A stretch of 8,031 nt of DNA. Source: Pseudodesulfovibrio sp. Its GTDB lineage: Bacteria; Desulfobacterota; Desulfovibrionia; Desulfovibrionales; Desulfovibrionaceae. Shown here in pieces: positions 1 to 6,422 of this stretch (the stretch's first letter is position 1; every line of letters starts with the position of its first letter). The notes under the pieces were generated by a model. The model ran no database searches and had not been told where the DNA came from. It saw only the letters and a program-made list of their open reading frames with translations. The position numbers and the translations under genes were made by a program. The DNA lies in the NCBI GenBank assembly GCA_022712815.1, contig JAFLJW010000273.1, positions 1 to 8,031 on the forward strand, given 5' to 3'.

Positions 1-137
1 CCATGGAGGCCATTGGCGTTGAAAATGCCCTGGAAAAAAAGGACATTCCCTGTCTGCGCATTGAAACCGACTACGGCATGGAGGATGTGGGGCAATTGAA
101 AACCAGGATAGAGGCCTTTATCGAGCAACTTAAATAG
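1..137 (+). CDS. 2-hydroxyacyl-CoA dehydratase/DCCP-type iron-sulfur protein, C-terminal end only
   Basis: This is the last 44 or so codons of a gene that begins outside the window, ending at TAG 135-137. The visible protein ends CLRIETDYGMEDVGQLKTRI followed by EAFIEQLK. This is the standard C-terminus of the HgdB/FldC/YjiM superfamily (E-T-D-Y ... G-Q-L-x-T-R-I/V-x-A-F-I/L-E). Members are cytosolic enzymes carrying [4Fe-4S] or double-cubane [8Fe-9S] clusters and are switched on by an HgdC-type ATPase; one such ATPase is encoded at 6423-7193. The fragment is paralogous to the end of the gene at 319-1478: both share the 14-base string GGATAGAGGCCTTT and TAGGGAAAT at the stop. The cluster-binding part lies outside the window, so I cannot say whether it is a DCCP homologue, a dehydratase subunit or a benzoyl-CoA reductase-like subunit. 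ATG at position 3 is internal, not a start. Confidence 0.85.
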   Translation, partial: MEAIGVENALEKKDIPCLRIETDYGMEDVGQLKTRIEAFIEQLK

Positions 138-318
138 GGAAATGTTTGAAGGATAGCTTTTTTCGATAAATTCGGCATTTCCAAGAGATATTAACGATTT
201 GATTAACCCAATAAATCTTATTAATCATGGGGGATTTTGCAGTTGGGGCAAAACAAAAATCAAAAAAATAGGCTTAATTAGACGTTAACCTCCCAAATAC
301 CAATGATGAGAGTATTGT
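138..318. other. intergenic region with inverted repeats, possible leader of the DCCP-importer operon
   Basis: This AT-rich, 181-base non-coding stretch separates the two paralogous reductase genes. Three inverted repeats are visible: GGAAATG (138-144) with CATTTCC (176-182), TGATTAA (200-206) with TTAATCA (221-227), and TTTTGC (235-240) with GCAAAA (248-253). None is followed by a T-run on the + strand, so none is a good intrinsic terminator. The second pair, with centres about 21 bases apart, has the geometry of an operator for a dimeric regulator. No convincing -35/-10 pair was found. The length and the repeats make this the best place in the window for a promoter of the downstream cluster, but that is inference. 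Confidence 0.35.
200..227. repeat. 7-bp inverted repeat TGATTAA-N14-TTAATCA (candidate operator)
   Basis: The arms TGATTAA (200-206) and TTAATCA (221-227) are perfect reverse complements, separated by 14 bases, and lie about 90 bases upstream of the start codon at 319. AT-rich short palindromes arise by chance in sequence of this composition, so the regulatory reading is weak. Confidence 0.25.
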
Positions 319-1478
319 ATGGATAAACCACTTCCCGGATTATTATTTGACCTGTCATACCAAAAAGCCATCGAGGACCGGGTCTATGCCCAGGCAGTTG
401 CGCAAAGTGCCATGGGACAAAAAATTGTGGGGCTTTATTGTGCATTCACCCCCAAGGAGATTGTGGCCGCAGCCGGTGCCATCCCCGTTTCCCTTTGTTC
501 CGGGAGTGAGGATTCTTTCCCGGCGGCGGAGGAGCATCTGCCAGCCAATCTGTGTCCTTTGATAAAATCAAGTTACGGCCATGCTGTGGCCGATACCTGT
601 CCCTATTTTCATATGGCCGATTTTCTCCTGGCGGATGCGACCTGTGACGGGAAGAAAAAGATGTTTGAGCTGTTGCCAAGAATCAAGCCCCTTCATCTGC
701 TTTTGCTGCCCCAGAGTGCTGAATTCAAAGAAAGCCTTGATTCCTGGGAAAAGGAGCTTTTCAGGATGAGCGGTTTTCTGGAAGAGATGACCGGCAACAC
801 GATTACCAAAGAAAATCTTGAACATCAGATATGCCTGTATAATCGACTCCGCCGCACCATTGAGGCGGTTTATAAACTCAATACCCGAAGGGTGCCCATG
901 GTTTACGGATCGGAGATTGCGGTCATCACGTCCATGGGCGGATTTGAGTGCGATCTTGAAACCCGGATTCAGGAGATGGAATCTGCCATGGAAAGGGTGA
1001 TGGAACGTTCTTTGTCCACCCCTTTTCTGGATCAGATGAAGGATCGGCCCAGAATTTTGCTCACCGGATGCCCCACCACCAATCGGAAGGTGCTGCACCT
1101 TATCGAAAAGATGGGAGGGGTGGTGTGGCCATGGAAACCTGTGGGGGATTGAAATCAAATGGTCGTCGTGTCAATGAAGGGGGTGATCCCATTGCCTCCC
1201 TGGCTGAAAAATCCCTGTCCATTGCCTGTGCCTGCATGAGTCCCAACCAAAAGCGGCTTGTCCTGATTGAAGAACTGATCAAGGCATATGCGGTTGACGG
1301 GGTTATCGATTTGACCTGGAATGCCTGTCACACCTATAATGTGGAGGCGTTTCTGGTTCGTCAAGCGGTTCAGGAAACATTTGACAGACCCTATCTTCAG
1401 ATTCTCACCGACTATTCCCAAAATGATATGGGCCAGCTTGAGACTCGGATAGAGGCCTTTCTTGAAATGCTTGCCTAG
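319..1478 (+). pseudogene. double-cubane cluster protein (YjiM-like, 2-hydroxyacyl-CoA dehydratase family), frameshifted
   Basis: The reading frame from ATG 319 runs to TGA 1150-1152 (277 aa). The rest of the same protein continues in the -1 frame to TAG 1476-1478. Restoring one base between about 1112 and 1127 joins them into 386 residues, close to the ~383 aa I recall for E. coli YjiM, which it resembles throughout. N-terminal hallmarks are LYCAFTPKEI (Cys41), LCSGSED (Cys60), NLCPLIKSSYG (Cys79), DTCPYF (Cys94) and TTCDGKKKM-like ATCDGKKKM (Cys109). C-terminal hallmarks are METCGG, ACACMSPN, NACHTY and TDYSQNDMGQLETRIEAFLE. Homologues are cytosolic proteins binding an [8Fe-9S] double-cubane cluster (or [4Fe-4S] clusters in the dehydratases). 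An ATP-dependent activator reduces them, and one is encoded at 6423. DCCP reduces small molecules in vitro, but its natural substrate is unknown to me. The start is chosen because the family motif begins shortly after it; only a weak GAGAG precedes it. The break may be a true mutation, a sequencing error or, less likely, recoding. Confidence 0.8.
1111..1131 (+). other. frameshift site within the DCCP-like gene
   Basis: In the upstream frame, codons ATG GGA GGG GTG GTG (1111-1125) encode M-G-G-V-V, which aligns with the conserved G-G-x-V-V before the E-N/T-C motif. From there the upstream frame degenerates into WPWKPVGD and a stop. The -1 frame from 1125 reads GTG GCC ATG GAA ACC TGT, giving V-A-M-E-T-C as the family requires. 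One missing G, either in the G-run at 1117-1120 or in the GTGGTG repeat, explains everything. No canonical X-XXY-YYZ slippery heptamer is present. Confidence 0.8.
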
Positions 1479-1551
1479 GGAAATAGACCTACAGATCCCT
1501 ATCATCATAAAAAATTAATTAAAAACAATATAATTAAAAAGGAATGTTACA

Positions 1552-2673
1552 ATGAAAAGATGGTGTTCATTAACGACAATGATTCTGGTGGCCTCGTTGG
1601 CGGCAGGTGTTTCTTTTACAGGGTTTTGCTTTGCAGGATCTGCCAAAAACTATCGCATCGGTATTGTGACCCCCACCTTGTCGGCCAGTGAAGATGAATT
1701 CAGGGGGGCGGTTCGGGTGTCCCAGAAATATCCCGGCCTGATCAAACATATTGCATTGCCGGAAAATTACCAGGAAGAGCAGGAAACCGCCATCACCCAG
1801 ATTCTGAGTCTGGGGGACCAGGCCGATATCAAGGCTGTTGTCATTGCAGCCGGTTATTCGGGCCTGTTGCCGGCCATCCAGAAACTCAAATCCAAACGGC
1901 CGGACATGGTGGTGATCACCGCTCCCATCTGGGATGATCCAGACATGATGGCTAAGTATATCGACCTTTGCCTGGATACCGATTGGGTGAGGCGAGGTAT
2001 TACGATTCCTGAAAAGGCCCAGAAAATGGGGGCCAAAACCTTTATCCATTATTCCTTTCCCACCCACATGGCCAAGGAGGTATTGGCCAAAAGACGGGAT
2101 ACCATGAAAGCCACCTGCGAAAGGCTGGGGGTGAAATTTGTTGCCCTTAACACCCCGGATCCCAAGACCGGAGCCGGTTCAAGCCCCATGCTTCAGTTTT
2201 TAAATGAGGATATTCCCAGACAGATCGCAAAATATGGCAAAGATACCTGTATCTTCGGCACCAATTGTCCCATGCAGGATGTGATTATTGCAAAAGCCCT
2301 GGAACTTAAGTTCATCATGGCAGAGCAATGCTGCCCCACACCGACCCAGGGCTTTCCCGCAGCCATGGAACTTGAAATTTCAGAAAAAGATGCCGGGGAT
2401 TTTGATAAAATCAATGCCATGATCTCTAAGAAGGCAGCTGCTGCCGGCTGCACCGGACGACTGTCTACCTGGCCTGTTCCCGTGGGTTATTTCTTCCCTG
2501 AATTTTCCACCGAGGTGGCCATGAAAATGATCGAAGGCACCTTAGGGAACGTGAGCATTGAAACCCTTTCTCCCTTGGCAAAACAGGTGGCAGGGGTGGA
2601 TGTTTACTTTGAGAAAATGAAACCCAACTTGAATAATTATTATCTCATTGTCATGGATTCGATATTTTATTAA
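1552..2673 (+). CDS. DUF3798 periplasmic solute-binding protein of an ABC importer
   Basis: This 373-residue exported protein is the likely substrate-capturing component of the importer encoded directly downstream. Residues 1-28 form a Sec signal peptide: MKRW start, a hydrophobic core about 9-24, and probable signal peptidase I cleavage after FCFA before GSAKN. No proper lipobox is present. The mature part matches my memory of the DUF3798 family (Pfam PF12683): KNYRIGIVTPTLSASEDEFR at its N-terminus, then VVIAAGYSG, HYSFPTHMAKEVLAKRRDTM, LNTPDPKTGAG and KYGKDTCIFGTN. The family resembles type I periplasmic binding proteins such as BMP/PnrA. The start is supported by AAAGGA at 1538-1543, eight bases before ATG. 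A binding protein ahead of an ATPase and two permeases is the YufN-O-P-Q layout, with DUF3798 in place of BMP. The ligand cannot be read from sequence. Proximity to DCCP-type enzymes suggests their substrate, which is inference. Confidence 0.85.
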   Translation: MKRWCSLTTMILVASLAAGVSFTGFCFAGSAKNYRIGIVTPTLSASEDEFRGAVRVSQKYPGLIKHIALPENYQEEQETAITQILSLGDQADIKAVVIAAGYSGLLPAIQKLKSKRPDMVVITAPIWDDPDMMAKYIDLCLDTDWVRRGITIPEKAQKMGAKTFIHYSFPTHMAKEVLAKRRDTMKATCERLGVKFVALNTPDPKTGAGSSPMLQFLNEDIPRQIAKYGKDTCIFGTNCPMQDVIIAKALELKFIMAEQCCPTPTQGFPAAMELEISEKDAGDFDKINAMISKKAAAAGCTGRLSTWPVPVGYFFPEFSTEVAMKMIEGTLGNVSIETLSPLAKQVAGVDVYFEKMKPNLNNYYLIVMDSIFY

Positions 2674-2695
2674 CAACAAAAAATCCATAAAAACA

Positions 2696-4330
2696 ATGCT
2701 TGAACTGAAGAATATCAGCAAAATCTATGGCGGTTATCCTGCGTTAACCGCCATAGATTTAAAAATTTATCCCGGGCAGGTCCATGGGATTGTCGGGGTG
2801 AATGGTTCCGGAAAAAGCACCCTGCTCAACATTCTTTCCGGCCAGCGTATCATCTCAGATACCGGAGGATACAGAGGCGACCTGGTTTTGGAGAATGAGC
2901 CGGCAGCCTTTGCCGATCCCGGCCAGGCCATGGCGGCCGGCATCGGCATGGTTCACCAGGAATTCGCATTGATTGCAGGTCTGAGCGTATCGGAAAATAT
3001 CTGTCTTTCCAGGGAAAATATATACCCCTGGTCTGAACGGATTTTCGGCCGGGATTTAGGTTGCATCAACCCTTCCGCCAACAGGGCCCGGGCAGTAAAA
3101 GTTCTCGGCGAGATGGGAGTTGATCTGGACCCTGATATTCTGGCCGGAGAGCTTGGTGTCGGGGCAAAGCAATTTGTGGAACTTGCCAGGGAATTTAACC
3201 GGGAGGGTCTCAAATTTTTGTTGCTGGATGAACCCACTGCGGTGTTGGGGGGACAGGATGCGTTAAAACTTATCACCATTGTCAAAAAAATTGCCGCAAG
3301 GGGAATCGGTGTGGTATACGTCTCCCATCGCCTGGAGGAGGTGCTGGACTGTTGTGATCGGATCACCATTCTTCGCAACGGCCGGGTGGTAACCTCCCTT
3401 GAAAATAATCCATCCGGTTCACCCAAGACGGAACATTCTCAAATCAATAAGGATAAAATTTGTGCACTTTCCCATTCCATGGTGGGCAGAACGGTAAATA
3501 AAACCCAACGGGTTGAAACCCAAAGGGCACCAAAGGACTCGGCAAAGCGCCCTATCCTGACGCTATCCTCTTTTTCAGTGGAAAAACCAGGCGATTGTCT
3601 GGACAGCCTTGACCTGGATGTCTTCCCCGGGGAAATTCTGGGTATTACCAGTTTGTCAGGCCATGGCAGATCGTCCATGGGTCCCGGGATCATGGGGCTT
3701 TATCCTGTGGGGGGCAAGGTGTGGTTCAATCAAACCCCGGTTTTTTCTTTTAATCCCTCACAGATGATACAAAAGAAGATCGGGATGCTCACCGAGGATC
3801 GCAGAGGTCAGGGGCTTTTGCTGGACCATTCCCTCGTGGAAAACATGACTTTTTCAGCTATCCAGGCAAAGGCAAAATTTGTAAAAAAATCAAGGTTGCC
3901 CTTTCTTCGTTTTCCCGACACAAAACAATGCCTGGCCTATGCCAATTCCTGTCAGAAACTTTTAAATATTGATTGCCGGTCTGTTTTTCAGAAAGCCTTT
4001 GAGTTGAGCGGGGGCAACCAGCAAAAGGTGTGTATTGCCAATGCGCTTTCAATGGCTCCGACCCTTTTGTTTGTCAATGATCCCACCCGTGGCATTGATG
4101 TTGAGGCCAAGGAATCCATCCTCGCACTTTTGATCCAGGCCCAGAAAACCCATGGGATGACCCTGGTCGTAAGTTCCGGGGAGATCGATGAACTCAAACG
4201 AATCTGCGACCGCATTGTCGTGCTGTACCAGGGACGGATGGTTGATGTGCTGCCCCCTGATATGACCGATGCCGACTATCTTCTGGCCTGCTCCGGTATT
4301 TCCAAGGCAGACCCGGGGAGTTTTGCATGA
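2696..4330 (+). CDS. ABC transporter ATP-binding protein with two nucleotide-binding domains (RbsA/YufO type)
   Basis: This 544-residue cytoplasmic protein powers the importer. Domain 1 has Walker A GVNGSGKS (34-41), Q-loop MVHQEF (about 85-90), a signature weakened to LGVGAKQ, Walker B FLLLDEPTAVL (D178, E179) and H-loop His211. Domain 2 has a degenerate P-loop SGHGRSS (Arg where Lys is usual), an intact LSGGNQQK signature (437-444), a degenerate Walker B FVNDPTRGID (Asn-Asp for Asp-Glu) and no H-loop His (VVSSGE). One competent plus one degenerate domain is typical of sugar and BMP/nucleoside importers of this class; the DEPTAVL string favours the BMP type. I prefer ATG 2696, 22 bases after the binding-protein stop, because MLELKNISKIYGG is where family members begin. 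An upstream TTG at 2648 would overlap the previous gene. No Shine-Dalgarno sequence is visible for either start. A perfect hairpin lies at 2721-2760. The stop overlaps the next start as ATGA. Confidence 0.93.
   Translation: MLELKNISKIYGGYPALTAIDLKIYPGQVHGIVGVNGSGKSTLLNILSGQRIISDTGGYRGDLVLENEPAAFADPGQAMAAGIGMVHQEFALIAGLSVSENICLSRENIYPWSERIFGRDLGCINPSANRARAVKVLGEMGVDLDPDILAGELGVGAKQFVELAREFNREGLKFLLLDEPTAVLGGQDALKLITIVKKIAARGIGVVYVSHRLEEVLDCCDRITILRNGRVVTSLENNPSGSPKTEHSQINKDKICALSHSMVGRTVNKTQRVETQRAPKDSAKRPILTLSSFSVEKPGDCLDSLDLDVFPGEILGITSLSGHGRSSMGPGIMGLYPVGGKVWFNQTPVFSFNPSQMIQKKIGMLTEDRRGQGLLLDHSLVENMTFSAIQAKAKFVKKSRLPFLRFPDTKQCLAYANSCQKLLNIDCRSVFQKAFELSGGNQQKVCIANALSMAPTLLFVNDPTRGIDVEAKESILALLIQAQKTHGMTLVVSSGEIDELKRICDRIVVLYQGRMVDVLPPDMTDADYLLACSGISKADPGSFA
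2721..2760 (+). repeat. perfect 16-bp stem-loop inside the ATPase coding sequence
   Basis: AAATCTATGGCGGTTA (2721-2736) and TAACCGCCATAGATTT (2745-2760) are exact reverse complements around an 8-base loop (2737-2744). The hairpin starts 25 bases after the A of the ATPase start codon and 48 bases after the binding-protein stop. It encodes ordinary family residues (K-I-Y-G-G-Y ... T-A-I-D-L), so it sits in functional coding sequence. The downstream bases are A-rich instead of a U-run, so it is not a classical terminator. Possible roles are protecting the 3' end of the binding-protein message or limiting ATPase translation. Confidence 0.8.
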
Positions 4331-5358
4331 ACCCAAAGATTCAGATTCCCCAGTTGTTTATCATTGGCTTTCTTGTGCTGATGATAGGGATTGCCATCCA
4401 CCTTGAGATCCCCATGGGTTGGATCATCAGCGATGCCCTGGTCCGTTTGGTCATGAACGGGGTGCTGGTCTTGTCTCTTATGCCCATGCTCAGGGCCGGG
4501 GTCGGAATTAATTTTGGCCTTCCCATCGGGGTGGTGGCAGGGCTTTTGGGTCTTTGCATCTCTGTCAATCTGCGGTTGAAAGGAATCATGGGGCTGTCTG
4601 GTGCCATGGTGTTTTCTTTTCCCATTGCCCTTGTGTTGGGAAGGGGGTATGCGGCTATTTTGAATCGGGTAAAGGGTCGGGAAGAAATCACCGCCACCTT
4701 TGTGGGATTCTCCTTTATCCCGTTGATGAATTTTTTCTGGGCCACGGCCCCTTTTTCCAACCCCGGAATGCTCTGGCCCATCGGCGGCAAGGGGCTGCGC
4801 CCGGTGATCGGATTGAAAAGCTATTTTGCAAAGGCTTTGAATAATTTGTGGATGGTTCAGGTGGGGGAGCTGAAAATTCCCATTGGGCTCTTGCTTTTTT
4901 TTGCCCTTCTGTGTCTGTTGATGGTCTTGTTTTTCCGAACTAATTTTGGCCGGGCCATGACAGCGGTGGGGGAGAACGCGCAATTTGCAAGGTTGTCCGG
5001 TATCGATGTCGGTCACGTCAGAACCTGGGCCATTATTCTGTCCACCCTTGTTGCGGCCTTGGGTATCTGTGTTTATGCCCAGAGCTACGGGTTTCTGGAA
5101 CTTTATGACGCGCCGTTGATGATGGCATTTCCGGCGGCTTCCGCCATTCTGGTGGGGGGCAGTTGCGGCCGGCACACCCGCATGGGGCATGTGGTTGTCG
5201 GCACCTTTTTGTTCCAGACCACCTATTTGATTTCAGGGCCCATCGCCAATGAGATGATGCTGCCCGAGGTGGCGGAAATTTTCAGAATGATGATCACCAA
5301 CGGCATTATCCTCTATGCCCTGCTCTACGAAGGGGGGAAAAATAATGGCAGTGTTTAA
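4327..5358 (+). CDS. ABC transporter permease, BPD_transp_2 (LivH/LivM/YufP-like)
   Basis: This 343-residue multi-spanning inner-membrane protein forms half of the translocation channel. Hydrophobic segments are visible near residues 9-26, 38-55, 62-80, 88-108, 123-140, 184-203, 233-251, 264-279, 286-303 and 321-334. The cytoplasmic coupling loop, TNFGRAMTAVGENAQFARLS then GIDVGHVRTWAIILSTLVAA, covers residues about 205-244 and is the diagnostic stretch of this permease family. ATG overlaps the ATPase stop (ATGA), with GGGGAG at 4315-4320 six bases upstream, pointing to translational coupling. It is clearly paralogous to the next gene: RAGVGINF, LNRVKGREEIT and LWMVQVGELKIP recur there as RAGMGVNF, LNRVKNREMIT and LWLLQVGKIEIP. 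The pair should form a heterodimer, as in BMP-type nucleoside importers. Substrate is not deducible. Confidence 0.92.
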   Translation: MNPKIQIPQLFIIGFLVLMIGIAIHLEIPMGWIISDALVRLVMNGVLVLSLMPMLRAGVGINFGLPIGVVAGLLGLCISVNLRLKGIMGLSGAMVFSFPIALVLGRGYAAILNRVKGREEITATFVGFSFIPLMNFFWATAPFSNPGMLWPIGGKGLRPVIGLKSYFAKALNNLWMVQVGELKIPIGLLLFFALLCLLMVLFFRTNFGRAMTAVGENAQFARLSGIDVGHVRTWAIILSTLVAALGICVYAQSYGFLELYDAPLMMAFPAASAILVGGSCGRHTRMGHVVVGTFLFQTTYLISGPIANEMMLPEVAEIFRMMITNGIILYALLYEGGKNNGSV

Positions 5359-6418
5359 ACGGGTTCCCCTGATTTTCGTCATCCTGTGCTGTGTGGCTTT
5401 TTATTATGCGGACATGAGTTTTCCCTTTGTGCTTAACCAGGTGATCACCCGGTTTATCCGGGACGGGGTGATGGTGTTGGCATTGATCATTCCCATCCGG
5501 GCCGGTATGGGGGTTAATTTTTCCATTGTGGTGGGTGCCCTGTGTGCCCAGGTGGGCTTGATCCTGGCGCTGGATCTTGGCCTGGGCAGCATTTCGGGCC
5601 TTGTTTTCATGGCCTTTACGGGAGTTACGTTGTCGGTTATTGTCGGTGTGATCATAGGGTTGTGCCTGAACCGGGTTAAAAACAGGGAGATGATCACCAC
5701 CATTATAATTGGATTCTTGGCCACCAGTATCTACCAGCTGGTTTTTATGGTGGGCTACGGAACGGTGATTTCTCCCAGCAATCCTGAGATCATGCTTTCC
5801 CGGGGGATTGGAATCCGGAACATGGTGGACCTTGAATTGTTCCGAAATCTTTTGGATACCCTCTGGCTGCTTCAGGTGGGAAAAATTGAGATCCCGGTGT
5901 TCATGATCCTGCTGGTCGCAGCCTTTGCTGTTGGGGTACATTATATCACCATGACCCGCCTGGGAAAGCAATTTACAGTGGTGGGTCAGGACCACGAGAA
6001 AGCCATGACCCTGGGGATCAATGTTGGCCGTGTGAGGATCAAGGCCATTGTGATTTCCACCCTGATCGCCTGCATGGGCCATCTGTTTTATATCTTAAAT
6101 ATCGGTATGCTCAATGTGTATACCGCCCAGATGAATACGGATATTTTTTCCTGTGCCGCCCTTTTTGCAGGGGGGGCCACCCTGGTCAATGCCCGGGTGG
6201 GTCATGCCTTCCTGGGAATCCTTCTTTTCCATTCCCTGTTTATCCTTTCTCCCCAGGCAGGTCAGAATGTGTTTGGAAACCCGGCCTTGGGGGAATATTT
6301 CAGAAGTTTTGTGGCCTATGGCACCATCGGGCTTGCCCTGATTCTTAATGCCAAACACCGGGATTTGGGTCACCCGAATTTTAGTGTTTCCAATCAAGTA
6401 ATAAAAAACAAAGGATAA
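5345..6418 (+). CDS. ABC transporter permease, BPD_transp_2 (LivH/LivM/YufQ-like), second subunit
   Basis: This is a 357-residue integral membrane protein and the partner of the preceding permease. Hydrophobic segments appear near residues 7-22, 40-52, 58-78, 83-106, 117-137, 184-200 and 232-251, with more toward the C-terminus. The coupling loop is TRLGKQFTVVGQDHEKAMTL then GINVGRVRIKAIVISTL (about 204-240). The start is set at ATG 5345, because AAGGGGGGAAA ends a few bases upstream and MAVFKRVPLIFVILCC gives a normal first membrane segment. An ATG at 5315 would add ten hydrophilic residues without a better ribosome site. The gene overlaps permease 1 by 14 bases. The last ~20 residues (after LNAKHRD) form a polar cytoplasmic tail. 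The activator gene follows after only four bases, tying the transporter to the iron-sulfur enzyme system. Confidence 0.92.
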   Translation: MAVFKRVPLIFVILCCVAFYYADMSFPFVLNQVITRFIRDGVMVLALIIPIRAGMGVNFSIVVGALCAQVGLILALDLGLGSISGLVFMAFTGVTLSVIVGVIIGLCLNRVKNREMITTIIIGFLATSIYQLVFMVGYGTVISPSNPEIMLSRGIGIRNMVDLELFRNLLDTLWLLQVGKIEIPVFMILLVAAFAVGVHYITMTRLGKQFTVVGQDHEKAMTLGINVGRVRIKAIVISTLIACMGHLFYILNIGMLNVYTAQMNTDIFSCAALFAGGATLVNARVGHAFLGILLFHSLFILSPQAGQNVFGNPALGEYFRSFVAYGTIGLALILNAKHRDLGHPNFSVSNQVIKNKG

Positions 6419-6422
6419 AAAA

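Noticed and set aside
229..240. Sigma-54-like GGGGG...TTTTGC upstream of the DCCP-like gene
   Set aside because: The spacing between the GG and GC elements is 8 bases from the first GG where 10 are required, and the GG element lacks the TGGCAC context.
1117..1128. Programmed -1 ribosomal frameshifting in the DCCP-like gene
   Set aside because: No slippery heptamer of the X-XXY-YYZ type is present and I see no conserved downstream pseudoknot. A lost base at a G-rich site is the simpler explanation.
568..1158. Minus-strand open frame of 196 codons opposite the DCCP-like gene
   Set aside because: The plus strand carries the conserved cysteine motifs; the minus frame has none and no ribosome site.
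1477..1500. AGGGA...TCCCT inverted repeat after the DCCP-like gene as a terminator
   Set aside because: Only a 5-bp stem with a 14-base loop and no T-run; the gap to the next gene is 73 bases.
1529..1534. TATAAT just before the DUF3798 gene
   Set aside because: No -35 element lies at the proper distance, and the implied transcript would start inside the Shine-Dalgarno sequence at 1538-1543. The surrounding DNA is simply AT-rich.
2721..2764. Intrinsic terminator between the binding-protein and ATPase genes
   Set aside because: The stem is strong, but it is followed by AAAAA instead of a U-run, and it lies within the coding sequence of a gene that must be transcribed.
4276..5190. Long open frame on the minus strand (304 codons)
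   Set aside because: It is the antisense shadow of the permease 1 gene. The translation is a low-complexity mix rich in H, Q, G, N and K with no domain pattern, while the plus strand encodes a clear permease.
5306..6082. Long open frame on the minus strand (258 codons)
   Set aside because: Antisense shadow of permease 2 with the same H/Q/N/G-rich composition and no recognisable motif.
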